From NCBI GenBank assembly GCA_963169105.1, contig OY720635.1:131397872-131461871 (forward strand): 64,000 bases of DNA, written 5' to 3'. The position numbers were made by a program, and so were the translations under genes. Shown in pieces: positions 1 through 11,065 of this stretch. Source of the DNA: Ceriagrion tenellum. Its lineage: Eukaryota; Arthropoda; Insecta; Odonata; Coenagrionidae. Each line of letters begins with the position of its first letter. Position 1 is the first letter of the stretch. Under the pieces are notes generated by a model, which searched no databases, was not told where the DNA came from, and saw only the letters and a list, made by a program, of their open reading frames with translations.

Positions 1-540
1 AGCATTACGTGAATTTTCGGATAATAATTGCCTCGAGCTCGGGGAATCGATGCACGTGCGAGCAGAATACTTTCGGAGCTTCATGTGCACGAGAGTGGGA
101 GATTTGCTTTTTGTGTACTTTCCGTGGAGTATGCGAACGGGCGGAGGAAAATATTTGGTTCGCTCCCTCGGGGGAATGTTGCCCCTGCAAGCGCGTCGCT
201 TGATTCGCCCCCCGCCTTCTCCCTCCCTCTCTCTCTCGCCCCCGTGTCATTGATTAGAGCGCTCCCATCTATCCGCTCTCTCGACCACGTGCTCCTCATT
301 GGAAATTCCATCGAGGCCGGGAATGTGGGAATCGGGGTCGAGTTGCTAGGGTCGTCAACAACTCCTGCTCCGAGGGGTCCTCCTGATAAAATATTGTTCC
401 ACTTTCACAGATTCATGTCACTGTACATTCTCTTTTATCCCCCGGGGATGCGTAGGAAATTTTTCTTCTACTGGGATAGTTTGTCATTTATTTACTGTGT
501 TGCATGTGTGGCGTTCACAACTGGTTCGACCGAATGAGGA
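1..540. other. GC-rich island 1, no supported gene
   Basis: This stretch is clearly richer in G and C than the DNA after it, with pyrimidine runs around 205-245 and purine runs around 130-180. Overlapping ORFs on both strands run through it, which is expected in GC-rich DNA with few stop codons. None has a recognisable domain. It could be a regulatory island or an untranslated first exon. Confidence 0.35.
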
Positions 541-1061
541 AAAAATTGAACCTCTATACTGGGGAATGTATAGGTTTGAAGCTTTGTTTTTCATGTGTAA
601 TTTAAAAAAAAACATGTTTTGCTGCAGTTTTAAGTGACATTGAGGGCTTTGAAAAATGTCGTGTGTTCAGAAACCTGTGAAGAAGAAATTAAACATTTCC
701 GCCACATAAAATAATACTTCTTTCAGGAAATTAAATCAATAATCTAGGTAGCCATTTTTCATGCAAGATTTTAACTTTATAATCCTTTTTGAGCAATCGA
801 TTTTATCCAGAGCAGTATTTCAGAGTTGTTTTCACTCGTGTGGACAAAGTGTGTACCGACACCGAACTCACGCTTTAGTCATTGATATTGCGTCTCTTCT
901 TATTTTCGACGCATGAAATTCATTACTGATCCAAACAACATATCCCGTTGCAAATTCATATTTAAATTACCTCATCTGTCACTGTTTCTCCGTAGAGTTG
1001 TTCCATTAGTGATATTCTTTAACTCTGAGTCGCCGGGTAGAATGAAAATAATTACTTAATT
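541..1061. other. AT-rich stretch, nothing recognised
   Basis: No ORF, repeat end, tRNA-like box or tandem array was seen here. Confidence 0.4.
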
Positions 1062-1690
1062 TACATCTACGTAATACCCTGCGAGGCACCGCATGGGCGA
1101 TTGGAGGGGGGTGTTAGATCACCAGCCGTGTAAAGATATAAGGTTTTGAAAGGTGTAATGTGGCGTGTATCATGAGTGTATTTAGTGGAACTCTGTTTTT
1201 ATTGTGCTCGCTTATTGTGCGCGGAAAGAACGAATTTTTCTTACTATCTGATCGGCAGTGTCAATCTCTCTTGTTTTATCGCTTCTGTCAGACCTAGAGA
1301 TGTAGTGTGGAGTCATGATAATATTCTCTATGTCGCTCTGAAAAACATCAGTTCTGAATTTCTCAAGCAGCCTAAGCCTAGCGTGTAGCCCCCGAGTCTC
1401 TAGGGGCTCCCACCTTAATCCCTCTAAATGTTGTGAGACATGATATGTTCGCTCGTAGCAGTTTTTAACGAAGCGTGCTGTTTTTTTGTATTAAAAAAAA
1501 TTTTTTTGTTAAATTTTTGTGTTCAGGGTCCCAAATGTTCGCGGCGTATTGGAGGTGTGGTCTAACCAGAGCGAAGTAGCATCTCTCTTTTACTTTCTCA
1601 TCCGAGGACTTTCGTTGTACGCTTCGAAAACCTAGTTTCTTTAATGCTGTGCTGCATGTTTCTTTAAATCTTGCGAGCCTCTGCCTATTA
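1062..1690 (-). pseudogene. LINE family A, CR1/L2-like RT C-terminus and 3' end
   Basis: Read on the minus strand this encodes the C-terminal part of a non-LTR reverse transcriptase, including KERCYFALVRPHLQYAA and NIWDPEHKNLTKK, followed by PHYISRSDRSD. The pattern RPHLxYAAxxWDP is typical of CR1/L2/Rex-type LINE proteins just after the RT domain. The copy is 5'-truncated and its frame is broken before the end. The low-coordinate side is the 3' tail, with a TACGTAGATG motif. Four more copies of the same family lie at 5332, 17206, 24785 and 32600. It is a dead fragment. Confidence 0.75.
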
Positions 1691-2344
1691 CAATGAAGTG
1701 AAAAATAACGCCATCTCCGTAGTGCATCGACTGCTCCTACGACCTCGTGGCCTTGCGGGCGTAGCTTACTCCGAAACGTCGTGTCGTGTATCGACGCGAC
1801 GAGAGAGTGCGTGCGTGCGTGATCGTGAAGCTCCGGCATTTCCGCCCGTCAGAATGATTTCAACCCCTGTCACGCGTGGATGATGGATTCGGGAGAAACT
1901 GGAGTCGTTTTGTTTTAATTTTTGGAACTCCCTGCATTTCGTCATCGTTTCTCTTCGGAGGCTATCATTATCCCATTCTGCGCCTCTTATTCTGCCTTCT
2001 TTTGACATTTTTACATATTTTCATGATTTTCAATGAGTGGCTATATTGCGATATCCTTATTTCGAGCCCTTCACCTATCTAGTGAATTTCTAAGAAGCCC
2101 AAGTTTTGTGCTAGGATTATGGGTAAAAAGATGTAATATGGAGTGAAAATCTTTGGGTTACCTTTTTTAGCCCTACAATATGCACGCGAATCGTAATCTG
2201 GACTTATTTTAAAAAGTAAATCAAAATTTTATCGGATCAGCAAAAGTCAATCTTGGAATGTAGTATTGAATATTTTGTGATTTTTACCACGAGAGTGACA
2301 TTTTAAATGTAAAATACCATTTATATATATATTCTGTATTCTAC
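1691..2344. other. No supported gene
   Basis: Short overlapping ORFs on both strands show no domain and no conservation with other copies in the window. Confidence 0.35.
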
Positions 2345-3190
2345 CGGTAAAGGTTGGTTTTGTTGAATGTCAGAGTATCTCATCCCGCTTTGCAACACAT
2401 TCAGGGACCTATCTCCATTAACTCCATATTATCTCCATCAGGGTCCATCTCCATCTGGCTTTTTTTTGCCTCTGCATACGATGTACCCTTCGTCATCCCG
2501 TCCATGAAACCTTTTCTCTATTCCCCTTCCCCGCTGGCCCAGCATCCTTCCCTCTATCACACTCTTAAGCAACCCATCACCCCTTATTATATCCTCCAAC
2601 CACCTACTCTGCCGATCTCGAATTTCATGAAGAAGTTTCCTTTCCTCGCCCACCATCTCAAGCAATTCCTCGTTAGTCTTCCTCTCCTCCACCTCACCTT
2701 CTCCATCCTTCTCCACACCCAGATCTCAAATGCCTACAGCCTATTCTCGTCCTCCTTCCTGAGGGACCACGTTTCTACCCCATACAACGATACGCTCCAT
2801 ATCAAGCTCCTCACCAGCCTCTTTTTCACATACTTACCCAATGTTCCCGTCATCAGCTCCCTTCTATTACTAAACGCCTCCTTAGCTAGCGCTATTATCT
2901 TCCTTTGCTACAATGCCTGTTTTCCTCTAGCGTGCTGCCTAAGTAATTTAAATGCTCTACTTGCTCGAGTTTGTGTCCTCCAACTTTAATCACCAGCCTC
3001 GCTTTCTTTGTCCGGGAAAATCTCTGGGAAAATATTAGGGGAAATCATCCGAGAACTTGGGCAAAACGACGATCGTGTTAGCCGTCTTCGAATATCGGCT
3101 TTCTTCATAGCCATAATTCCACTCAAACGTTTCTGCCCGGCATATCGCTTGATCCACTGAAGGCTTTTTCTTCTAGCCAACCGGTGTAAG
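2345..3190 (-). pseudogene. LINE family C, RTE-like RT C-terminal region
   Basis: On the minus strand the fragment reads through a thumb/connection segment (HLNYLGSTLEEN), then ERKTNEELLEMVGEE, RDRQSRWLEDIIRGDGLL and IEGRMLGQRGRG. That is the tail of a non-LTR reverse transcriptase of the type with WTLRxxDxxxLxxFExWxxRR followed by GHxxR and a basic C-terminus. The same protein is better preserved at 53223-54400 on the plus strand. Frameshifts and stops split it here, so it is a pseudogene. The plus-strand ORF at 2354-2989 is its antisense shadow. The stretch 2990-3190 is probably the upstream part of the same element, but is less certain. Confidence 0.7.
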
Positions 3191-3464
3191 CTGCATCTTG
3201 GCCTCCCAGTTTTGAGTAGAGACGATGCTCATTCATTCATTCATCCCTTCCGGGTATCGCAGAAAAACCGAAAATACTACTGTATACAAACCGCACTGAC
3301 ATCGACTCACGTACAGGTGAATACCATTAAAGAATTTCGTAAAACATTTTTGGGGTAGGGGAATTGGAGCTCATCGTACTTTGTTTTCCATTTAGAGAAG
3401 TGCTACTCGTGAGGTAATATTTGTATCCCATCTGAAACTATTGTCCAAAAAAAAAATCGTCAGT

Positions 3465-3635
3465 AATTCCCTTATATTACTAAACGCCTCCTTGGGTAGC
3501 GCTATTCTCTTCCGTATGTCTTTGCTACAATGCCTGTTTTCCTATAGCGTGCTACCAAAGTAATTATATTGTTATACTTGCTCGAGTTTGTGTCCCCCAA
3601 CTTTAATCATGAGCCCCGCTTTCTTTGTCCTAGAG
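3465..3635 (-). repeat. Second fragment of LINE family C
   Basis: This repeats the sequence at about 2870-3020 with scattered differences, for example the shared run ACTAAACGCCTCCTT and CTTGCTCGAGTTTGTGTC. It is either a local duplication or a second insertion. It carries only a few dozen codons around the NYLGSTLEEN segment. Confidence 0.65.
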
Positions 3636-3858
3636 AATCTCATTACTTTTCTTTTCTTAAATTTTTATTTTTATATTACGGTTTGAAAAAGTTAACTACA
3701 TATTTTTTTAGTACTAACTTTATTTATGTTTATTATAGGCTTCATGAAATTTTATGTTACTGTTCGTGGCCATTTTAATTGATTTTACTCAAAATGTCAA
3801 CTAGCCATGTCAAATCGTCAACTAGCCGTGTGGCTATTCTCTGTGATCGTTCCTCGGC

Positions 3859-4407
3859 TTAGGGTTGTCCGAGCGAGATAGTTCCCTTGTCATAATTCGA
3901 CCATATTCGAATTATATGTTTTAATTTCACCAGCTGTAGGACACTTGAATTAAATATTGCATTATTAATGGTGCAATGATATAGTTTTATGTAACAGAAA
4001 TGGTAAGTAATTCAATGAAAATACATATCTAAATAATTCGTTAACTCCACTACGTTTGAAACTCCATCAAAGCGGAAGGTTTATTGTGATCCCGAAGAAT
4101 TTATTGCAGTCACAATACGATTAATTTTCAAATATAGTTAAGAAAACATACAAACTACACGCTGTTAGTTTTCCTACGACATCTAAGCGTAGGGAATGCC
4201 TCATTTTGTAAACAATGTCTCTCTGGAGTGCATACACGCACCATTTCCCACGTAAAAGGGCTGGTATTTTTTGGCAAATAACTCCGAAATTAATGTGGTA
4301 AAGGGTTGAATTTTTGATGTCATTAGAAGGGTGATATATTTTTCATTAAAATGAAACCAAATTCATTGGTTTATAGGTAAATTGATGTTTCGCTCAAACT
4401 ACCTTAA
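3859..4407. mobile_element. TTAA-flanked MITE, GGTAGT family, copy 1
   Basis: The element starts TTAG-GGTTGTCCGAGCGAGATA and ends CGCTCAAACTACC-TTAA. The ends are imperfect inverted repeats of about 20 bp. Two further full copies (39099-39651, 51135-51694) share both ends and the interior and are flanked by TTAA on both sides, so the left TTAG here is a mutated TTAA. There is no transposase. TTAA duplication suggests piggyBac-type mobilisation, but the GG start is not the usual CCC of that group. Confidence 0.75.
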
Positions 4408-4519
4408 ATCTTTCTGTTATTGGTCTCTGATATCTCGGGCCGATTAAGTTCCATTCTTGGCCCAACCCCTAACTCTCGGTATCCCTACTGCATTTCGAAA
4501 AGCACTTTCCTTTTCCTAC
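4408..4519. other. Spacer with no recognised feature
   Basis: If the candidate exon at 4520-4659 is real, this is the start of its downstream intron on the minus strand. Confidence 0.3.
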
Positions 4520-4659
4520 CTGCCTATTTTTAATTGCGAGCTTATCAGCCATCTCCACCAATGCCTTATACCCCTGCTTCGCCATTCCTAGCGTCTCAAC
4601 CAATTCTTCGCATAACGATCTATTCATGATGCTGTAGAATTTGCCAGAAAGGGCCTCTC
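4520..4659 (-). CDS. Candidate internal coding exon, protein unknown
   Basis: On the minus strand a pyrimidine-rich TTGCTCTTTCCAG is followed by 140 nt of open frame and then CAG|GTAGGA, an acceptable donor. The exon starts two bases into a codon and ends at a codon boundary. It encodes 46 residues, including EALSGKFYSIMNRSLCEEL and MAKQGYKALVEMADKLAIKN. The peptide looks helical and protein-like, with alternating charged and hydrophobic residues. Its LCEEL...GYKALVEMADKL layout loosely recalls a death-fold helix pair, but I cannot assign it. No partner exon was found in the window. It could also be a transposon fragment. Confidence 0.4.
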
Positions 4660-5331
4660 CTGGAAAGAGCAATTAAATCAATAATGTGATTGAAGGCTTA
4701 CAAATTTTCGTTGCTAAAAATGGGTATTAATCACCCTTATTAGATCACTCCTGAAACAGCCTAGTTATCCGAATTTTCGGTTTCAAACTAAATTAGAAGA
4801 TTCCTTCCATCAAATTTGGAAATATCCAACCATCACATAGAATAAAAATTCAGCCATACGGTCAGCGGCACTTCGTTGACGCTGCCTGTGTACTGTAACT
4901 TAAAGAGTGAGGAGAAAGAATGAGGGTCCTTAGGCCTCCGATTTCGTGTCGAGTGTTTAAAACGATCTTTTATGTGGCAAAATTATAAATTTCACACCGA
5001 TTCTGGCGGGAGTAATCACCGAATACCTTTGAGTGAAGATGCGGATACGTATTCGTTGACATTAAAAGCATTATTACGGTTATAATTTGGTTCCAATTTT
5101 AATAAATGAACGTGTTTCCTTTGTTTAACTATGTTGAGAGAACATATGAGAGTCGAATAGCTGAAAATATTTGCAAAAGAGAAGTGGATGGAGCCAGAGA
5201 AATGGACTGACAGTCGCAGATGAATGTGCTGGAAAAGACTCAAGAGGTAAACCTTCTAGAAGTCTTATGGACGAGAGAACATGCATGAAGCAATGGATGA
5301 TGTGATGGCACCGAGGAAATCGTGCAAGGAT
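4660..5331. other. No supported gene
   Basis: AT-rich DNA with one 75-codon minus-strand ORF that has no recognisable motif. It would be upstream intron if the exon at 4520-4659 is real. Confidence 0.3.
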
Positions 5332-5640
5332 TCTACATCTACATCTTCATAATACCATGCGAGCCGTCGCATGGGCGTGTGGTAGGTATGGGGTGTTAGC
5401 TCACCTGCTGTCTAAAGATGTAAGTTTTTGGGATGAAATGGTGACATGTTTTATAGGAGTGTTTTTAAAGTGGAGCTCAGTTTTTGCTGTGGTCACTTAT
5501 TGTGCGCGGAAAGAACCAGTTTTTGTACCTATCTGTTCAACAGTATATCTCTCTTGTTTTATCGCATCTGTCAGACCTAGATATGTAGTGAGGAGTCATG
5601 ATAATATCCTCTGTGTCGCTCTGAAAAGGATTGGGCCGAG
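5332..5640 (-). repeat. LINE family A 3' fragment
   Basis: The plus-strand text repeats the 3' part of the family A element at 1062-1400, including the junction TGCGAGCCGTCGCATGGG and the segment CGCTTATTGTGCGCGGAAAG in variant form. Translation on the minus strand gives remnants of the post-RT region. It is heavily 5'-truncated, with no functional ORF. Confidence 0.7.
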
Positions 5641-5845
5641 CGAGAGAAATTAATGACAACGCATTTCCCGCTCTAAAATGTAATAACTGAAATTAAAATA
5701 AAATTACGTCGTTTTTCGCGTTTTAATTATATTTTCCGTCATAAATGTATTTGCCTTCCTTTTCCAAATGTATCTCAGTGTGGAAGCATACCGATTCAAA
5801 TAGTCTGTGTAAACGAAGCACGCATTGTATCCATAAAGCAGTGCT
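5641..5845. repeat. Dispersed direct repeat, copy 1
   Basis: This block matches 6484-6685 in the same orientation, sharing runs such as GTCGTTTTTCGCGTTTTAA and GGAAGCATACCGATTC. No TIR, tRNA-like box or ORF defines its class. Confidence 0.65.
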
Positions 5846-6483
5846 GGTGTTCTAGGCTTAACACTAATTAATCGCCTCATTTGACGATGTCTGCCCCGAA
5901 AGTGAGAAGCGTGATCGGTATGTATGCATGTATGTCATTTCAGCGCCCGTGGCGTACCTGCCTATTTTTCCTCGGACCACACGCAGTTGGGACCGGATGT
6001 ATATCTGAAGGGTTAGCGATCCCGAATAAGCTGTTGTGCAGAATACATAACTGTGCGATAGCTCGCCCTTCGTTTTAAAGGGCTTCACGCTCTTTCCTCA
6101 GCGCGGAATGGCATCTGTATGGCGTGGAAATAAACTTCTCAGTCTCTGGCTACTTATGAAATCCATCGAATTCTCTCTTCGCCTATAAGGTTAAAGCAAC
6201 TGATTACAGCGATAAATGTCGAAAAATGCCTCGAGCGACGCATTTAGCTTCATTTTTTTTACCTTTGATAGTGACCTTTACGGTAGAACAATGTGGGTAG
6301 GTTTAGCCTCATTGAGTTCGTTCATTGATTACCATTTTAATTGAAAGTGCAATTTCTGTATTTTTTTATTTCATTTCCACGTGACAGTCCTTGAATTACG
6401 AATTGGTGGTCAGGCTGTCCGGAGAGCGATAAATTAACCCGGATTATTTTTTTCCATGTTTTCTTTCGGGGAACATTGACGAA
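5846..6483. other. Between the two direct-repeat copies, nothing recognised
   Basis: Two overlapping ORFs of 65 and 74 codons on opposite strands have no motif or conservation. Confidence 0.3.
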
Positions 6484-6685
6484 AAGAATGCCTGACTACG
6501 CATTTACCGCTCCAAAATATAATAACTGTATTTAAAATAAAATAATGTCGTTTTTCGCGTTTTAATTATATTTTCCGTTATTAATGTATATGCATTCCTT
6601 TTCCTAATACATCCCTGCATGGAAGCATACCGATTCTAAAAACTGTGTGAAAGAAACACAGATTGTACCCATAAAAGCCCAATAT
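6484..6685. repeat. Dispersed direct repeat, copy 2
   Basis: Same sequence family as 5641-5845, same orientation, about 840 bp apart, with scattered substitutions and small indels. Confidence 0.65.
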
Positions 6686-7412
6686 TAATTTTTGGTATTT
6701 TTCTCCTCATCGAGTCTAATTAACGTGGCAGGTTAACGCCAGAGAATAGAATTTTTTTTTAATTTCGTGCTAGTATCTTTATAGTCTGTGAGGCTTCTCG
6801 GTTCCTGATCTAATGGCTAATTGCGCAAATGTCTCCTTTTGAAGTTTTAGATTTTTTGGCTTGTATGTGCTTTTTCACTCCTGTTTAGAGACTCTACCTG
6901 GTAATTGGTAATTAATTGTGACAAAAGTATAAATGCTCGTGATATATTTAACTTAGTTTCATCCATTCCGAATATCAATTATAGTAATTATATGGAGGAT
7001 AGTCTCTCATTGTTGCCGGAGTCGAGACTGGGTTACCAATAGCATGCAAATTATCGTAATTCAATCCCAACTGAATGGGTTAGTTGCGTTTTCAATCCCC
7101 CATCTCAAGAGCGTATGAGGTAGCCTTTTTACGTTTATTTCCTCGTGTAGCAGAGTTTTGTGGGATCTGTAACAGATGTTATAGCTATTATTCTGATCCA
7201 TAAATGTTCTTTGGTGTGAGGCTATTAAGCGCCGGCTGTTAATGCTCCTCTGGGTTCGTCGGTTGATTGCTTTTCAATAATACAATGATAATCAAGTTTC
7301 AGCTGGAAGTTCAATTTTAGAGCGATTAAAGACGAGTTTATCACTCCGTTTCGCAGAATATCGTCAATTACTAATAAAACCCTACGCGCCCTTCACATGG
7401 TCACATTTAATT
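6686..7412. other. AT-rich stretch, nothing recognised
   Basis: No supported ORF, TIR or array. Confidence 0.35.
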
Positions 7413-7597
7413 GTCAGAAAATTGGGCTAAGAAATAGCTCCCATGTCGTATTGCCATTAGGCGATAAGCGGGAGGTCCGTGAGGTACACATTTTTTTATC
7501 TTGCTCGTGCTTGGATATATTATGGATTCCCCGTCGGGCTTGTTGAGTGGGATGTACTTATCTTTTAACGCTCCGTTTACGAGGCACTCAGAAATAA
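7413..7597 (-). CDS. Possible coding tail of unknown protein, low confidence
   Basis: The minus-strand ORF here is protein-like over about 60 codons, with KDKYIPLNKPDGESIIYP, CVPHGPPAYRLMAIRHGS and a final FLAQFSDN before a stop. The sequence on its upstream side is a LINE family B fragment, so if it was once an exon that insertion may have cut it. An AG that could serve as acceptor lies at the join. I recognise no domain. It may be an unrelated open frame. Confidence 0.22.
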
Positions 7598-7790
7598 TGT
7601 TAAGAACATAATTGAGGGCAAAATGGCGTGAAAAGTCCCCAGAGGAAGACCCTGGAATAAGTTCATGGAGCAAATAAAGAGGAAAGTACAGAGGAAGAGA
7701 TACCAGGAGGTAAGGGAACTGGCATTAGATAGGGTAGATGACTGGAGTCAACCAACATTAGTATTGAACGACCAATGAATGACAGGAATA
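7598..7790 (+). pseudogene. LINE family B, RTE-like C-terminal tail
   Basis: The plus strand encodes NIIEGKMA, then VPRGRPWNKFMEQIKRKVQR and KRYQEVRELALDR, the GRPR-type C-terminal tail of RTE-like non-LTR retrotransposon proteins (consensus GRPRxxWxDxIxxD...ALDRxxWR). Two further copies lie at 14700-15135 and 15150-15325. The copy is 5'-truncated with an in-frame stop. It ends with the family's common 3' sequence ATTGAACGACCAATGAATGA. Confidence 0.75.
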
Positions 7791-8004
7791 ATGACGCTCA
7801 GGGCGGTACTGAAAGTCGAACTATACGGAATATTTTATTCTGAAGTAGCAAGTTGCAAGTAGTAGAAGTTACTTAGTCAGTCTTCATCTGCCCTCGAAGT
7901 TTTGCAAAGAGCGTGCCCGTTCAGGTCTATTTGTGGCCGTCGCCCTGGCTCTGGCCCATATTGCTCGTCTACTCTCAACATTTTCCCTCACATTATCTTT
8001 TCTC

Positions 8005-8209
8005 TAGGGATGCCACATCGACTAAAGAACATCGAGTAGTCCATTTTTCGATTTTCATTTAAGCACTCACTACTCACTCAATATTCATCGGATTATTTTA
8101 TTTCTCGATGTTTTCTATGCCTCAGCCTCAGCTAAAAACATCGTGTTCTTTTTCTACTCCTCAGCCAAAATACATCGCGTAGTCCGTTGTTGTCTTTGTG
8201 GCATCCATA
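8005..8209. mobile_element. hAT-like MITE
   Basis: The element begins TAGGGATGCCACA and ends TGTGGCATCCATA, an inverted pair with one terminal mismatch. The flanking 8-mers are CTTTTCTC (7997-8004) and CTTCCCTC (8210-8217), matching at 6 of 8 positions. The 8-bp duplication and TAGGGATG ends fit the hAT superfamily. The interior is rich in ACATCG/CGATGT motifs and non-coding. Confidence 0.72.
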
Positions 8210-8769
8210 CTTCCCTCTTCTAGCTGGTTCATTCTCATCTTCCTCCAAGTCTTGCATCCCAAGCTCCTTTAGGGTACCGCTGTTCACCCATTTGGCACAC
8301 ATGACCAAACCATCTCAAACCTACATGGACGAAATTATGGAACATCAGCACAAAAAAAAAATACTGCTACAATATTAATTTTTCAAAAGCACTGTTTAAG
8401 CATTTAAAATATTGCAATTTATTTGATAGTAACATTTATTTTGAAAAGTGACATATTTGTATTTTATATATTTAATTTGAAATAATTCTTCACTAAATAA
8501 TATTTACACATGCTACACTTCGACATTACTTTTCTAACGTCTCATTTTGGAACTTTTCCAATGTTTTCTTCATATGACAGCCTAAACTATTTATTTCATA
8601 GCTCCACCAGGCACGCCATCGTCAGTGAATAACTGTTCTGTCTAGCGCAGCAACTAAATGGAAAAGCCTCTTAGAAAGCATATATTTCAATGATTTTGAA
8701 ACTTAACAAATTTGACTCGCTCTTCCATAGAGGATGAATGGCGAGAGTCCGATTTCGTCGGTTTGGGGA

Positions 8770-9140
8770 CGTTACTTAAGAGTCTTGCGTATGGTGATAT
8801 TTCTTATTTTCTGTCTTTCGTTTTTGTTCTCAAGGCGTCTGAGAAACCTCATCGCCATTGCTTTTAATTTTCTTTTGTGTTTTTCACTCAAAGTCCATGA
8901 TTCACAGCTATATGTGATTGTTGGAGTATATATCGATTTGTACACTGCGATGTAAAATCTTTTCGTGACTTCTCTTTTGTTTAAAAACTTTTTATTTGGG
9001 ACTCCATATAAGTTTCTGGCTGTCAGTATACGATAATCAATCTCAGATTCCAAATTGCCGTCTTCACTTATGAGTACTTACTACTCAGTGTTTGAAGGTT
9101 GCCTCTTGATCAATTGGTGTATTATTAACAATTGAATTTT
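8770..9140 (-). pseudogene. Non-LTR RT C-terminal half, LINE split by a SINE
   Basis: The minus-strand ORF carries the post-RT segment ESEIDYRILTARNLYG, then YKSIYTPTITYSCESWTLSE and KAMAMRFLRRLENK. PTxTYxCESWTLxxxxxxxLxAxxMRFLRR is a standard RTE-like LINE motif. The RT core of the same copy continues at 9454-9720, beyond the SINE at 9150-9444. The copy is dead, with stops between modules. Confidence 0.75.
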
Positions 9141-9453
9141 GCTGTCTCACCAGGATTGGATTGGATATTTGGGGAGGCGACAGAGCTGAGGTTATTTACG
9201 CCTGTAGGGACAGGTATGGGAGGAAGGGTGGATAGAAACCCGGCGTCATTTTAACGAATGGCGGCAAGTGGAACACGGTTAACATCTCACCCGAAATACG
9301 GAGTACTGCACTGGAAGTGCCCTCCACAAGACACTCATGTAGGAATCGGGTTTTCATGAAAAACATCCTTCTCTGCGGGGATTTGAACCTTGGCCGTCCG
9401 TATGGTTAGCCAGTATTCTAGTCACCACACCTACCCTATCCCCAGCTGTCTCA
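9141..9453 (-). mobile_element. tRNA-derived SINE with target-site duplication
   Basis: The body, 9150-9444, reads on the minus strand as a tRNA-like head (TGGTGACTAGAATACTGG as A box, GGTTCAAATCCCCGC as B box), a unique central part, and a tail ending CCAATCCAATCC. It is flanked by GCTGTCTCA at 9141-9149 and 9445-9453. It interrupts a LINE that continues on both sides, so it is younger than that LINE. Confidence 0.85.
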
Positions 9454-9720
9454 TCTATTTGCTAAAAATCTTTGTTTTTGTTTTTGAGGGATTGATGATC
9501 ATGTTTTTGGCTGACATAACTTCACTACTCACAATTATGCCATACTGGAGGTCCTGTGCCGAATAGGCGATTAGGAAAATGTTGTTAGCAAAGGCAAGAT
9601 GAAAAAAGAGCACAGACTCCGAGCCTAAATTTTATGACGGCATTGATCAAGAAACAAACAGATCAGGGGGCAGAATATTGCCCTGTCTCACACCTGCAGC
9701 GGTTCGGAATTCGCTTGATG
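9454..9720 (-). pseudogene. Non-LTR RT catalytic core, mutated
   Basis: On the minus strand the fragment shows RT motif B (GVRQGNILPPDLF) and the motif C position as LAFANNIFLIAYSAQDLQ. The normal FADD box is FANN here, so both catalytic aspartates are lost. NPSKTKTKI follows as the usual lysine-rich segment. It continues into 8770-9140 once the SINE is removed. Two in-frame stops confirm it is a pseudogene. Confidence 0.75.
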
Positions 9721-10006
9721 AAGCATTTGCTGGTGTTATATAATTCCTACATCTTTTACAAAAGCTCAAAGTAGAAGTTAAGTGACAATAAACTTAAGGA
9801 TGTAAAAGGCGGTATCGTCTCCGAGATTTCTCCGATCAGGGGAAGATGTCGGGATTAAGTCATGTTCACATGGCTGAGAAGAGGCCGTGGGGCGTTATCG
9901 CGTTTGTATTTCCTTCCTTTCACCCGGCCCTGACTGTGACTCTTAGGTGAATCCCATTTATGGACTGCGCAAGACATCAAGCGCTACGTAACATCTGCGA
10001 AACTAA
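9721..10006. other. No supported gene
   Basis: Unassigned DNA, probably in part upstream LINE sequence too diverged to read. Confidence 0.3.
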
Positions 10007-10424
10007 AGGCTGGGAAACAATCAACGTGTACGTGTGACGCGAGACGTTAACGGAACAACGGGAGACGGGGAACGCAAGTCAGCGGTCACAATCGACGTTA
10101 ACGCGGCCCGGAGTAACAAAAATTGACTAACTCAGGCGCTGCTAAGAGATCAGGTGTAAACAAGTGTGGAAGTAAATAAGTTGTCTTCGCCAAGAGCAAT
10201 CTTCAACAGTTGGAAGTATCTGCCGACAGATGGCTCCCATTCCCGGATTCTCAGGACTATTCTGATTGGTTTTCCGTGTACGGGACACGGGAAGAGATGA
10301 AAGTTGCCCATCTCTCGCGTACACGTTGATTGTGTCCGTTTGTTATACTTTCCCGTCAGCCATCTTTTCGCGTATTCCCGTTAACGGCTCACGTTACACG
10401 TACACGTTGATTGTGTCCCAGCCT
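10007..10424. mobile_element. PIF/Harbinger-like MITE
   Basis: Left end AGGCTGGGAAACAATCAACG and right end CGTTGATTGTGTCCCAGCCT are inverted repeats that extend to about 45 bp, including GTACGTGTGACG/CGTTACACGTAC and CGTTAACGG/CCGTTAACG. The flanks are TAA at 10004-10006 and TAA at 10425-10427, the 3-bp TWA duplication expected for PIF/Harbinger. A third partial copy of the terminal motif lies inside at about 10316-10338. No transposase is present. Confidence 0.72.
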
Positions 10425-10834
10425 TAAGACAGGCATTAGGTAAGAAGTACTTAGTGGTAGCTAGTGGTCACAAGAAATCAATTCTCAAATTTTTCCCGGA
10501 GCAGCCTCCGCCCCTTAAAGTTTCCAAGGGGCTAGAAAGAGTGATTGGCAAAGTTTCAGCACCGTTTGATAACGCTAACCCGCATCCCATTGAGGTGGAA
10601 GTTTAGAAAGAATGCCATTTGTAGCAATAATTCACATATTTTTCTCCGTAAAAATGAAAACCAATGGTCCTGGAAGCGTGGATTATGTTTCATTCCACAG
10701 GAAACTTTGTTACTTTGAAGTTGTACTTATGCCTCTTTTTAGCGAACTCTTATAGATTTAATGTTATTTAGCACTGCTTCAGGTCAGATCGTGCTCTGTA
10801 TCCATAAAATCGCCATTTATGGAGAGTAGCAACA

Positions 10835-11065
10835 AAACTAATTTAATTTCTTTTTGTCCGTATTTTCTTGCTTACTTATGTATATTTACGCTAATAGACT
10901 CAATTAAAGGAAGACTAATTTTCATGGAAATTCATTTTTTTAACTTTATTTATTTAATTTCTTTTTGTCCGTTTTTTCTTGCTTTGTTACGTATGTTTGC
11001 GCTAATAGACTTAATTAAAGGAAGACTAATTTTCATGAAAATTCATTTTTTAAAACTTTATTATA
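10835..11065. repeat. Two-copy tandem duplication, about 120 bp unit
   Basis: The block from TTTAATTTCTTTTTGTCCGT to ATTCATTTTTT occurs twice in a row with a few substitutions. The 84-codon ORF across it simply repeats the peptide SFCPxFLA and has no motif. Confidence 0.7.

Noticed and set aside
2354..2989. 211-codon plus ORF
   Set aside because: It is the antisense shadow of the family C LINE, whose coding strand is minus.
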